Below, piece by piece: positions 26,882 to 35,930 of a stretch of DNA of 64,000 nt. Origin of the DNA: Nocardia crassostreae (GTDB taxonomy: Bacteria > Actinomycetota > Actinomycetes > Mycobacteriales > Mycobacteriaceae); assembly GCF_001613405.1 (NCBI RefSeq), contig NZ_BDCH01000023.1:186001-250000 (forward strand). The letters are read 5' to 3'. Both the position numbers and the translations under genes were made by a program. Within the stretch, counting starts at the first letter, position 1; the number at the start of each line of letters is the position of its first letter. The notes beneath the pieces are model-generated. The model was not told the DNA's origin, did not search any database, and saw only the letters and a program-made list of their open reading frames with translations.

Positions 26882-27802
26882 ATGTCCACACCGAACAAGA
26901 CCGCCGACTCCGGCGAGATCCGCAAACCCTCGGAATTCAGCACCCTGGAAGCCCTCCCGGTCACCGTGCCCAGCTCCGACGTGTCGGCCGCCGACTCCTT
27001 CGTCATCCGCCTCCTCCCCGCCGCCGACCCGGCCGCTCCCGTCGTGCTCGTGCTCCCCGCCATCGCCATGAAGGCGAAGTTCTACCTGCCCATCGCCAAA
27101 TCCCTGCACGCCGCCGGACTATCCACGGCCACAGTCGATCTGCGCGCCCAAGGCGAGAGCACCCCACCCCTCGGCGAGGCTCCCGACTACGGCTACCGCC
27201 AAATGCTCGAAGCAGATCTCCCCGCCATCCTCGACACCCTCCGCACCCGCTTCCCCGAAGCCCCCCTCTACCTGCTCGGCCACAGCCTAGGCGGCCAACT
27301 GTCCCTCCTCTACGGCTCGGCCCACCCAACCCAACTCGAAGGCATCATCACCATCGCAACAGGCGTCGTCTACTGGCGCGCCTTCGAACCGAACCGCTGG
27401 CTCAGCGTCCTCTACGGCAGCCAGTACGTCCGCATAGTCTCGAACATCAAGGGCCACTGGCCAGGCGGCAAGGTCATGGGCGGCCCCATGGCAGGCGGCG
27501 TCATGATCGACTGGTCCCGCCACGCCCTAACCGGCAACTACAAACCCGCCGGTTCGAAACTGAACTACGACCGCCTACTACGCAGCCTTCCTATACGCAC
27601 CCTCATGATCTCCTTCGACTCCGACCCCCTCGGCCCGAAGTCCACCGTCGACCACCTCGCCCGCCGCCTGAAATCGGCCACCCCAACCCGCTGGCACTTC
27701 ACCCCCGACTCCAACATCAAGAACCTAGACCACTTCGCCTGGATCAAGGACAGCCCCACCCTGGCCCCGAAACTCGCCCAGTGGATCCACCAAACCCCCT
27801 AA
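26882..27802 (+). CDS. Alpha/beta hydrolase
   Basis: 306 aa. Nucleophile elbow GHSLGGQLS, oxyanion region VLVLPAIAMKAKFYLPIAK, DLRAQGES, a late Asp in ISFDSDPLGP and a probable catalytic His in NLDHFAW: a full Ser-Asp-His set. Similar proteins act as esterases, lipases or acyltransferase-like hydrolases. No signal peptide. Same transcript as the thioesterase gene by spacing. The 3' third shows somewhat more A/C-rich codons than its neighbours, without other signs of transfer. Substrate unknown. Confidence 0.82.
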   Translation: MSTPNKTADSGEIRKPSEFSTLEALPVTVPSSDVSAADSFVIRLLPAADPAAPVVLVLPAIAMKAKFYLPIAKSLHAAGLSTATVDLRAQGESTPPLGEAPDYGYRQMLEADLPAILDTLRTRFPEAPLYLLGHSLGGQLSLLYGSAHPTQLEGIITIATGVVYWRAFEPNRWLSVLYGSQYVRIVSNIKGHWPGGKVMGGPMAGGVMIDWSRHALTGNYKPAGSKLNYDRLLRSLPIRTLMISFDSDPLGPKSTVDHLARRLKSATPTRWHFTPDSNIKNLDHFAWIKDSPTLAPKLAQWIHQTP

Positions 27803-27810
27803 CCCCCTTC

Positions 27811-27870
27811 GCCGAGCAGGTACTGGTGCAGTGAAATTCCGACAAATAACTGCACCAGTACCTGCTTGGC
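27811..27870. repeat. Long perfect hairpin between hydrolase and ADP-ribosylglycohydrolase genes
   Basis: AGCAGGTACTGGTGCAGT (27815-27832) pairs perfectly with 27849-27866, and the stem extends outward through GCCG/TGGC with one G-T pair to 22 bp; loop 16 bases (27833-27848). No T-tract follows. It may terminate the hydrolase transcript, but the length and perfection are more like a mobile or repeat-derived palindrome or a two-fold protein site. Confidence 0.75.
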
Positions 27871-27964
27871 TGTTTGCCCCAGTGGCACCGCGAGAACGGA
27901 GGCGGTTCGTCCAGCGAGGGTCACCGGGGTCATGACACTGCCGACCTGGCTAGGATCGGGCGCG

Positions 27965-28930
27965 ATGCATGTGGATTTGATGATGGATTCGTTGAACGGG
28001 TTGTCGGTGGGGGATGCGGTGGGGGCCGAGTTCCCGGTTCTGCGGAGGGGGATCGCGGAGCTTCAGCAGGGTGAGTTGCCGGATGGGCGATGGCAGTGGA
28101 CGGATGACACCGAGATGGCTTGTGCGGTGGTCGGTGAGCTGCTCGCATTCGGGGAGATCGATCAGGATCGGCTGGCGGCCTCGTTTGCCGAGCGGTTCGA
28201 TGCGGGGCGCGACTATGGATTCATGACGGTGGATTCGCTGGGGCGGATTCGTCGGGGTGCGCATTGGCGGGACGTTTCCGCGGCGGCGTTCGGCGGGCAG
28301 GGGTCGTGTGGGAATGGAGCAGCTATGCGAGTGGCTCCATTGGGGGCGTTCTATGCGACTGATCCGGAAAAGGCTGTGGCCGAGGCGGTTCGATCGGCGC
28401 AGGTTACGCATTCGCATGCAGAGGGGGTCGCCGGTGCGGTGGCCGTGGCGCTGGCGGCGGCGGCCGCCGGGCGCGCGCGTCTCGACGGAATCCGGCCTGC
28501 GCCACAGGAATTCCTCACCACCGTGCTCGACGGGCTCGGCAACGGCGAAACCACTCGCCTGATTCGCCGTGCGTACACCTTGCTCGGGGCCTCCGCCGAG
28601 CAGGCGGCCGCAGAACTGGGCAATGGCACCAGGGTGACCGCGCAGGACACCGTGCCGTTCGCCCTGTGGGTCGCGGCAACGCATCTCGGCGACTACCGAG
28701 CCGCCGTCGCGACCTGTATCGCGGTAGGCGGCGATACGGATACGACCAGCGCCATTACCGGGGGCATCGTCGCCGCCCACACCGGCTCCCTGCCGGGTGG
28801 GCTCCCACCGGCGTGGATCACCGCGCGCGAACCATTGCCCGACTGGCTCGACAAGATTCGGCCGCTGCGGCGCACCATGCGGGCGCCGGGGCGCTTCCGG
28901 CGCTGGCTGACCGGCGCTGGGAGGCACTGA
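27965..28930 (+). CDS. ADP-ribosylglycohydrolase family protein
   Basis: 321 aa. Family metal-binding motifs are clear: GDAVGAEF near the N-terminus, WTDDTEM (about residues 46-52), GSCGNGAAMRVAPLGAF, and GGDTDTTSAITGGIVAA near residue 260. These Asp/Thr clusters bind two Mg ions in DraG- and ARH-type enzymes that remove ADP-ribose from proteins or from small molecules. The ATG at 27965 is chosen because the fold begins directly after it; the frame is open from 27866, within the hairpin. No ADP-ribosyltransferase is nearby, so the target is unknown. Confidence 0.88.
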   Translation: MHVDLMMDSLNGLSVGDAVGAEFPVLRRGIAELQQGELPDGRWQWTDDTEMACAVVGELLAFGEIDQDRLAASFAERFDAGRDYGFMTVDSLGRIRRGAHWRDVSAAAFGGQGSCGNGAAMRVAPLGAFYATDPEKAVAEAVRSAQVTHSHAEGVAGAVAVALAAAAAGRARLDGIRPAPQEFLTTVLDGLGNGETTRLIRRAYTLLGASAEQAAAELGNGTRVTAQDTVPFALWVAATHLGDYRAAVATCIAVGGDTDTTSAITGGIVAAHTGSLPGGLPPAWITAREPLPDWLDKIRPLRRTMRAPGRFRRWLTGAGRH

Positions 28931-28941
28931 GGTCTGCCGGT

Positions 28942-29271
28942 TCAGGTGGTTGTCGCGCCGCCTAGGGCGTAGACCATGAGGAACAGGGCGAGCAGGAGGC
29001 AGCATCCGCAGGTGATCAGGCGGCCGAGGCCTAGTCGGACCGATTCGTGCCACACCACCGGATCGGCCTTCATGCCCACGATCAAGGTGATGATCTCTGC
29101 TGTCAGCAAGACCGAGATGGCGGTCGCCTCCCATTCAGACAGGACGAAGTAGGACAGCAACTGGGCGGCGGCGATCATGAGCAGGATGATGCTCACGCGC
29201 AGCCGGATTCGGGGGTCCGATGATGCCAGCAACCAGCATGCCAACGGCACCAGCACGATCAGAACACCCAT
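28942..29271 (-). CDS. Small membrane protein, three to four predicted TM segments
   Basis: 109 aa from the ATG at 29271, which has GGGGAGGG about 8 bases upstream; the frame is open to 29346 without a better site. Hydrophobic segments: about residues 2-16 (VLIVLVPLACWLLAS), 25-44, 48-66 and 85-105. No conserved motif is recognised. It converges on the ADP-ribosylglycohydrolase gene (11 bases between stops) and diverges from the metallopeptidase gene. Confidence 0.65.
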   Translation of the reverse strand: MGVLIVLVPLACWLLASSDPRIRLRVSIILLMIAAAQLLSYFVLSEWEATAISVLLTAEIITLIVGMKADPVVWHESVRLGLGRLITCGCCLLLALFLMVYALGGATTT

Positions 29272-29398
29272 ATTGCACCCTCCCCGAGTTGTACTGCTCA
29301 GCAATGTATTCAACGCACGGCCGAAGCTCATGGTTTCCGCGGTCACGCCGGGGGTATCTTCGGCTGCAGGGAGAGATCGTTACTCTGGGGGGGAGCCG

Positions 29399-30409
29399 AT
29401 GTGTACGCCGCTGCTGGAATCCGCACATCTGCGGGAATAGGCCCGCTATCGAGAAAGACTACGACGACATCGGCGAATATCGTCGGTCGCGCTGCTGGTC
29501 GCGTCCATGCCGTCGATCGTGCTGGCGGGCGTGCTCGTCGCCCGCGTCGGTGGGTTGCTCGGGCACTGGGGAACGGTTGTCCTCGTCGTACTGTGGCTGT
29601 GTTCCGGTGTGCCGATCCTGATGATCGGCAGGGGCGTCGAATCGGTCCGCCCGGATGTGCGGACCCCCGATTGGACTCCCGCTCAGGCCAATCGGCTCCT
29701 CCCGGCGTGGCGGGATGTCGTCGCGGCCGCCGGTATTTCCGAGGACGACTATGTGGTGATGCTCGAGAAGAGCCGTGAAGTTCAAGGCTGGGCCATGTTC
29801 TTCCGGACCATCAGAGTGACGACCGGGGCCGTGCGGACGCTGCACCGTCCGCAATTGGGCGCACAGCTCGCCCACGAACTCGGCCATCTGCTCAGCACCC
29901 GCCGACAGAGCGTGGCCTTGACGGTCGGCTGGTTGTCGGCGCCGCTGTACTTTCCGCCGAGCCTGGTGTGCTGCGCCATCGCCATACCGGCCGGGCTCGC
30001 GGGCGACGGCCCGCTCAGTCGCATGGCCGCCGCCCTGGGCTCCGCCCTGTATCTGCCCGCCCTGGCCGGATTTCTGCTCCTGGTATTCGACCCGCGCACC
30101 GCGGACATCGCCGCCGCCCTCCTCATCACGCAACTACTCGCCCGGCGCCTCGTCTGCCGCCGCGACGAGCGCATGGCCGACCGGGTGGCGGTCGACCTCG
30201 GCTTCGGCGACGGCTTGTCGGCCTATCTTCGCGAACACGGCCGCGACTGCCACTTCGGTTCCCCGGCCCGCGCGTGGACCATGCGACTGTCCTGCTTCCT
30301 CGCCGCTCCGCTGTCGACCCATCCATCGACCCGCCGCCGGATCCGCTCGATCCACTCGCGGATGAGGCGCCGGGAATCGGGTCAGCGTTCCAGCGGGGTG
30401 GGGATATAG
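29399..30409 (+). CDS. M48-type zinc metallopeptidase, membrane-anchored, with in-frame TAG at codon 14
   Basis: The best start is the ATG at 29399 with GGGGGAG 5 bases upstream; it reads MCTPLLESAHLRE, a TAG (29438-29440), then ARYRERLRRHRRISSVALLVAS and straight into the rest of the protein in the same frame. Without the TAG it would be a 336-residue protein; translation otherwise has to start at the internal ATG at 29507, which has no binding site. Zinc motif HELGH (AQLAHELGHLLS) and the third ligand region DERMADRVAVDLG are present, with two N-terminal and two or three central membrane segments. The gene converges on and overlaps the PfaD-like gene by 28 bases. Confidence 0.78.
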
Positions 30410-31944
30410 GTACAGGCGGCGGAGGGGAGGCGGGCGCCGGTGGAGCGGAGTTGGGTTACCCGCGCGGCCAGGGCGGTGCCGCGCATGAGGTGGCTGGCGA
30501 GGTCGGCGGCGTGGCGATTGGGGGCGGGGGCGAGATAGGAACCCGCGGCCCAGGTATTGAAGGCGCCCATGGCCGGACCGCACCAGACTTGGTAGTCGGG
30601 AATGCGGTCCGGATCGCCGGTAATGCTCCAGGCCGAGGACAGGCCCAGGTACCAGCGAAAGATCAGGGCCATCTTGCGTTTGGGATCGGATTCGGCCCGG
30701 GCGATCTGGTCCGGATCTCGGTCGGTGAAGTAGGTGACGCAATTGGACCAGATGTCGTCGAGGGGGCGTTGGAAGGTGCGCTGCTCGAGGTGAGCGCGGT
30801 CGGCCGCCGGGATGGCGTCGATGCCGGGATGGGCGCGGTAGGTGTCGTAGAGCTGTTTGGCTCGGGCGGCGAACAGGGTGCCGCGTTTGAGGACCTGGAC
30901 TTCCACTCCCATTTCGAACATGTCGGCCGAGGGGGCCATGGCGCAGTCGGTGCTGGATGCCGTGACCAGGAGCTGCTTGGTGGAATCGGATTGGGCGGCT
31001 TCGACGCTGGCCTGGTTGATGGAACCAGTGACGACATAAGCCGCGCCCAGGGCGAAGGCGGCGTGTGCCGCGGTGGGGGTGCCGATACCACCCGCGGCGC
31101 CGATGCGGACGGGACCGGCGTAGCCGAGTTCGTGCTGGATGCGGTCGCGCAGCGCGATGAGTTCGGGGAGGAGGACGGTCAGGGGGCGGCGATCGGTGTG
31201 GCCGCCCGAATCCACTTCTGCCGTAATGTCGTCCGCCATCGGAATGCGCCGCGACAGATCGGCCTGCTCCTGGGTGACGAGCCCGGCGGAGACCAGATCG
31301 CGGACCATCGGTTCGGGGGCGGGGCGCAGGAACAGCTCGGCCACCTCGGTGCGGGAGACCTTGGCTATCACCTTGTTCTCGGCGACCACCCGCCCGTCGC
31401 GAACGGCCAGACCGGCGAGGCGGTAGTGCACCACCTGCGGTGTGAGACTCATGAACGCGGAGGCTTCGATACACCGGACCTGGTGGCGCAGGCAAAGATC
31501 CACGGTGGCGCGCTCCATGGCGAGATCATTGGGGCTGTGGATCAGATTGCAGGCGAAGGGCATACCGGGAGCGGCTCGGCGAATCTCGCTCAATGCTTCA
31601 TCAACCCGTGCGGGCAGGACACCGGCCGCACCGAACGAGGCCAGCACGCCGGTGCGGGCCAAGGCGATGACCATGCGGGCCGAGGCGATACCGTTGGCCA
31701 TCGCTCCGGCCATATACGCCAGCCGGACACCGTGCGCGCGGCGGAATGCCGCATCGCCCAGGGACTCCGGGCGGATGGGCGGGACGGCGGTCAGCACCCG
31801 GGCGGCGCGGGCGACCACCGGATCGTTGGTTGCCGCGACACCGGATTCGCTGCGCACCAGGAAGAATGGATCATCCAGGCGCAGCAGCGCATCCCGGACG
31901 ATACGCACGTCATCGGACAACTGGGCGGGGACCGTGCTCACCAC
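30382..31944 (-). CDS. pfaD: PfaD-type enoyl reductase of PUFA/secondary-lipid synthase
   Basis: 520 aa, usual length for PfaD. FMN-dependent nitronate-monooxygenase-like barrel: VRLAYMAGAMANGIASA near the start, RIGAAGGIGTPTAAHAAFALG for phosphate binding, STDCAMAPSADMFEMGVEVQ, and the C-terminal PfaD block YRAHPGIDAIPAADRAHLEQ through YQVWCGPAMGAFNTWAAG. In PUFA synthases this trans-acting enzyme reduces the enoyl intermediate. Its start overlaps the DH-DH gene by 7 bases, making it the last gene of the operon. Strong family call; whether the product is polyunsaturated or saturated depends on how often it acts. Confidence 0.92.
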   Translation of the reverse strand: MVSTVPAQLSDDVRIVRDALLRLDDPFFLVRSESGVAATNDPVVARAARVLTAVPPIRPESLGDAAFRRAHGVRLAYMAGAMANGIASARMVIALARTGVLASFGAAGVLPARVDEALSEIRRAAPGMPFACNLIHSPNDLAMERATVDLCLRHQVRCIEASAFMSLTPQVVHYRLAGLAVRDGRVVAENKVIAKVSRTEVAELFLRPAPEPMVRDLVSAGLVTQEQADLSRRIPMADDITAEVDSGGHTDRRPLTVLLPELIALRDRIQHELGYAGPVRIGAAGGIGTPTAAHAAFALGAAYVVTGSINQASVEAAQSDSTKQLLVTASSTDCAMAPSADMFEMGVEVQVLKRGTLFAARAKQLYDTYRAHPGIDAIPAADRAHLEQRTFQRPLDDIWSNCVTYFTDRDPDQIARAESDPKRKMALIFRWYLGLSSAWSITGDPDRIPDYQVWCGPAMGAFNTWAAGSYLAPAPNRHAADLASHLMRGTALAARVTQLRSTGARLPSAACTYIPTPLER

Positions 31945-34133
31945 GGTTGCGCTCCTTCCTCACGCAGTTCGACTGCGATATCGCTGAGTTCGTAGATCCG
32001 CAGGCCGGGTTTCCACATGCTCGCTTCGCCGACCACGCGAATTCGCCCCGGGCGCTGTTGGATTCGCTTCAGATGCACTTCGAGGGTGCATTCGCCATCG
32101 GTGGGCAGGAATTGGCCGCGGTATTTCCAGGTGAAGGGCAACCCGGCGGGGAGGACGAACCCGGGGTCACGCATGCCCTCCCCTAATCCGCTGTCCAGCA
32201 ACCATTCCTGCATGGCTTGAATACAGGTTTCGATACCGAACGAGCCGGGGATGACCGGGTCGCACCGGAAGTGGCGGGCGAAGACCCAGTGCGAAGGGTC
32301 GATCGGCTGGACCGCATGGAGATAGCCCTTGCCGAAGATACCGCCGTCGTCGACCACCTGCACCCGATCCAGCAGGGCGAGGTGATCGCGGGAGACGAGT
32401 CGCGCGTTCGGGTCGGCGCGGCGGGCGGCGATATCGATGGTTCTGGTCGCGGGCCGCACCGGCTGACTGTCGAGCCAGGTCGGCACGTGACGACCTGCGT
32501 CCAAACCGGTCTGGTTCGCCATGGCGGCATCACTGAAGTAGCCGAACAGGGTCTCACCCTCGTAAAACGGTTCGCCGTCGACAGTCCTCGCGTACGCGAA
32601 CGACTGCAGGGTGGAGCCCGGCATCGGCGAGGTGGACAACAGCTGCGAATGCTCGACGATCGTCGTGTCCCGCAGATCCACCTCACGCAGCACCGTCGCC
32701 GTGCCGCCCAGATTCCGCAGGCTCACCGTGGCATCCGGATCGGCGAGCGTGGGGCCGAGGTAGTAGCCGAGCAGCAGAGCGGCCTGGAGCGAGGTCTCCA
32801 TATAGACGCAGTTGGGCATGGATGCGTTCGCCGTGTCCCGGTAATACCAGGAATCGGCGGGCGAGTCGTATTCGGTTGTGTGCGAACCACTGTCGAGAAC
32901 ACCTCGAGTGCCCGACATCTCCATGAACCGGTCGACCAGCAGCAGACCGCGATCCGGCGGCCGGGTGGCCTTGCGCGCACTGTTCGGCGTGAACTCCGGT
33001 CCCAAGCCGATACCCTGATCGCCCCGGCACATCTGGGCGAGATGGAATTCGCTGAGCAGCGCGCGGTCACCGAAGCGGCCCATCCGCCCGAGCCAGCGCG
33101 CGGGGACTCCGCCGAGTTCCGGGCCGATGGGGACGCCCGGCTTCTCCACGACCGCCACGGTCACACCGCGTACCCGGCCGAGTGGGGAGCCCGCGACCGA
33201 GATTTCCGCCTCCACGCGGAGATAAGGCCGCGGTACCAGGTCGATTTCGGTGACTTCGAGAACCAGGTCGAGATCACCGGAGCCGAGCGAGCCAAGCTCC
33301 ACGCGGACCGGCTGGACGGGCAAACCGGGTGCCTCGCACTCGAAGGTGGCATCGGCCAGGCACAGCTGGAGGCCAACGGACAATGCGTAAATCTGCGCCG
33401 CTTGAACGACTGCCTCGACCACAGCGGCGCGGTCCGGCACCGAGAGCTCGAGTCGGGCGGCCAAACTGCCGCTCCCCCACGCCCCGCCGTACAAGGCGAG
33501 ACCGCTGACCGCCACGACCGCCGAACCGCCCAGACGGATGTCCGGATTCGCGCCATCTTGCGCATAATCCGGACCGAACACCGCGGCAATGTCACCCGCG
33601 GCCAGTCGACCCAAGGCCGTGGCGTCCAATTCCGTGACCGCCGTGCGGGCAAGCAGTTTGAACCTGGCCTCGCTGTCCACGGGCGTCGGCCCGGCCGCAG
33701 CGGTCGGCGGCTCGGCAACGAACTCCGGCCCGGCCATGGATCCGGACGCATGCCCATCCATGCGCAGAGCTCTGCGCTGCAATGCGGTTTGCGCCCGCAA
33801 CATCTGCTCGTGCGAGCGCACCACCGCTAACCGCATCTCGCGCACCAGGTCCGCGACACTCCCACCGGCAGCTGAGCCCAGCCGATCAACCGCAGTCGAG
33901 GAGGCCGAAGTATCGGATGCCCCCGCTGCGAACACCGCGGCCGCAGCCACACGTCCGGGCGACTCCCCCGGCGCGACGGACGCCGACTCGTCCGGCTCGA
34001 CCGGTGGCAGCAGCGCGGCTGACGCTCCGGGCGCAACAGGCGCGACCGGCGGGGCCGCCGGTGCGGGCGGCCCGGCGGGTGTCGTCCAGGCGAGGGCGTC
34101 GAAAGGTTCTCCGACGAAATCGAGTTCGGTCAT
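31938..34133 (-). CDS. PfaC-like protein reduced to tandem dehydratase domains (DH-DH)
   Basis: 731 aa. After an Ala/Pro-rich N-terminus (about 130 residues) come two FabA-like hotdog dehydratase units of the Pfa type. The first has DSWYYRDTANASMPNCVYME, close to the PfaC pattern with MPY-S-V-L-M-E; the second has ARHFRCDPVIPGSFGIE, with the catalytic His and the FabA-like DPVIPG loop. Classical PfaC is KS-CLF-DH-DH; here the KS-CLF half is absent and I see no separate KS-CLF gene in the window. The ATG at 34133 is 2 bases after the upstream stop. These domains would install double bonds that PfaD reduces or leaves. Confidence 0.82.
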   Translation of the reverse strand: MTELDFVGEPFDALAWTTPAGPPAPAAPPVAPVAPGASAALLPPVEPDESASVAPGESPGRVAAAAVFAAGASDTSASSTAVDRLGSAAGGSVADLVREMRLAVVRSHEQMLRAQTALQRRALRMDGHASGSMAGPEFVAEPPTAAAGPTPVDSEARFKLLARTAVTELDATALGRLAAGDIAAVFGPDYAQDGANPDIRLGGSAVVAVSGLALYGGAWGSGSLAARLELSVPDRAAVVEAVVQAAQIYALSVGLQLCLADATFECEAPGLPVQPVRVELGSLGSGDLDLVLEVTEIDLVPRPYLRVEAEISVAGSPLGRVRGVTVAVVEKPGVPIGPELGGVPARWLGRMGRFGDRALLSEFHLAQMCRGDQGIGLGPEFTPNSARKATRPPDRGLLLVDRFMEMSGTRGVLDSGSHTTEYDSPADSWYYRDTANASMPNCVYMETSLQAALLLGYYLGPTLADPDATVSLRNLGGTATVLREVDLRDTTIVEHSQLLSTSPMPGSTLQSFAYARTVDGEPFYEGETLFGYFSDAAMANQTGLDAGRHVPTWLDSQPVRPATRTIDIAARRADPNARLVSRDHLALLDRVQVVDDGGIFGKGYLHAVQPIDPSHWVFARHFRCDPVIPGSFGIETCIQAMQEWLLDSGLGEGMRDPGFVLPAGLPFTWKYRGQFLPTDGECTLEVHLKRIQQRPGRIRVVGEASMWKPGLRIYELSDIAVELREEGAQPW

Positions 34134-34135
34134 TG

Positions 34136-35930
34136 TCACCGCGCTGTCTCCGTTCGCCAGTGCGCCACCGATTCGGCGAACTTGGCTGCCATGGCCGGTG
34201 TCGCCACGAACACCAGCTCGTCTAATCGCACCAGGACCGCGCCGTCCGGATCGGTGGCCGTCGCGGTGGCGGTGATGCCATTGGCATTTCGGCGCACGCC
34301 GTCGACGGTGAGGAGGAAGTCCGCGTCGCCAGGGAGCGGCGCGTAGTAGTCGGCCGCGCCGATGGCCAGCGGCAGGCAGGCCTGGCCGAGCAGGCGGCCG
34401 CCGAGGACCGACGGGCCTTGCAGCAGGACGTCCGCGAGGACCGGACTGTGCAGGGCTCCGGTGTATGCGCCCCCGGCCACCCGGACGTCGGTCAGGCGGC
34501 ATTGCACGACCAGGCGCTCATCCGTGAATTCGAGGATCTGCCGCAGCCCTTGCAGGCGTGGGCCGTGGAACTGGGTGGCGCTGGTGTAGATGGATTGGCC
34601 GTCCACGGCTCCGATGCCGGAGGGATGGGGTGGCCGCGGGGGTGCGGGTAGCACATCCGCAGCCAGTTCCAGGGTGGCCGCGTAGTGGGAGATGGGCAGC
34701 GGGCGACCGCTGTCTCCGCGCGCCACCGCATCGACGATCACGCGATCGCCGTCGACACGGCCCGCGGACAGCTCCACCCAGCGGGGAATGTCGGGGCCAC
34801 CGTCGAACACGATGCCCTTGTTCACCTGAAAGTCGCGCACCCGGATCACCCGGAGGCCGGGGTGCGCCCGTTCGGCGACATTGATCAACCAGCCGAGCCC
34901 GAAGGTCGCGGGCAGCACCGCCTGCGCACCAATGCGGTGATCTTGAATGACCGGATCATGCTGCACCGCAGCCACTTCCCGGCGTGCGATCCGCGCCGAC
35001 GCGGGAATCGGGCCGGTGCCCGCCAGCGCCGGGGGCTCCCCGATCAATACCCGGCCGTCGCCCCGGTGCGCTTCGCAGAACTCGTCCACGAAGGCGCGCG
35101 CCCCAGTCACCGGATCGAGCAACCGCACTCCCCGCGAAGCGAACAAAGCGCGCAACTCCGGAGTGACCATCCCGCCATCCCAAGCCGCCCAATCGATCGC
35201 GACCCCGTGCCGCCCGGGATGCCGACGCCGCCAACTCGCGACGAACCGCGCCAGCGCCTCGTTCGCAGCGGCGTAATCGGCCTGCCCCGGATTGCCCAGC
35301 AACCCCGCAATGGAGGTGAAAACCACCAAGTGCCGCAACCGATCCGAATCCACCGCATCGAGAACGGCCCCCAGCCCCCGCAGTTTCGGCGCGAACACCC
35401 GGCCGATCTGCGCAACCGTCTTGTCCGCCAGCAGCGCATCCGCGAGAACGCCCGCCCCGTGCACGATTCCGGTCACCGCCCGATCGGCCAGCGCGGCCCG
35501 AACCGCATCGGCGTCGGTGACATCCACGGCGAGATAACTCGCCCGCGCACCGGCGCGGCGCAGCCTCTCGAGCGTCCCACGAATCTCCCGCTGCGCGACC
35601 AATTCGCCATGCAGCCGCTGAATCTCACGCGGAGCAGGTCGCCCTCCCCCGGCCCGCAACTCACCGATCACCGCACCCTTGAGGTCGGCCGCATCCACTC
35701 CCGCAGCCCAAGCGGGCTCCTCCGAAAGCTCGGTCCGCCCGAGCAGAATGAACTCCGCCGCACGAGCTTCAGCCAGCGCCGCCACACACAACGCAGTCAC
35801 ACCGCGCGCCCCACCGGTCACGACGAACACGTCATCGGCCTCGATCACCGGCTCCGCCGCCTCCAACTCGACCACGGAACCGTCGACAGGATGCCGATAC
35901 CGACCAGGAACAACAGTCCGCCGTCCCCCC
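34136..35930 (-). CDS. Pfa-type megasynthase, C-terminal part: ketoreductase and dehydratase (after frameshift)
   Basis: Continuation of the 35832-40919 gene in another frame. From RRTVVPGRYRHPVDGS it reads the KR NADPH motif FVVTGGARGVTALCV, the catalytic region FTSIAGLLGNPGQADYAAANEAL, then a hotdog DH-like domain (FGLGWLINVAERAHPG, VRDFQVNKGIVFDGG). Removing one base from the six-C run at 35925-35930 (G run on the coding strand) joins DGG to RRTVV without a gap. The frame is open back to 36070, but no ribosome binding site or natural start fits, so separate expression is unlikely. End at 34136 is 2 bases before the DH-DH start. Either a base-calling error or a real lesion that inactivates the synthase. 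Confidence 0.82.
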
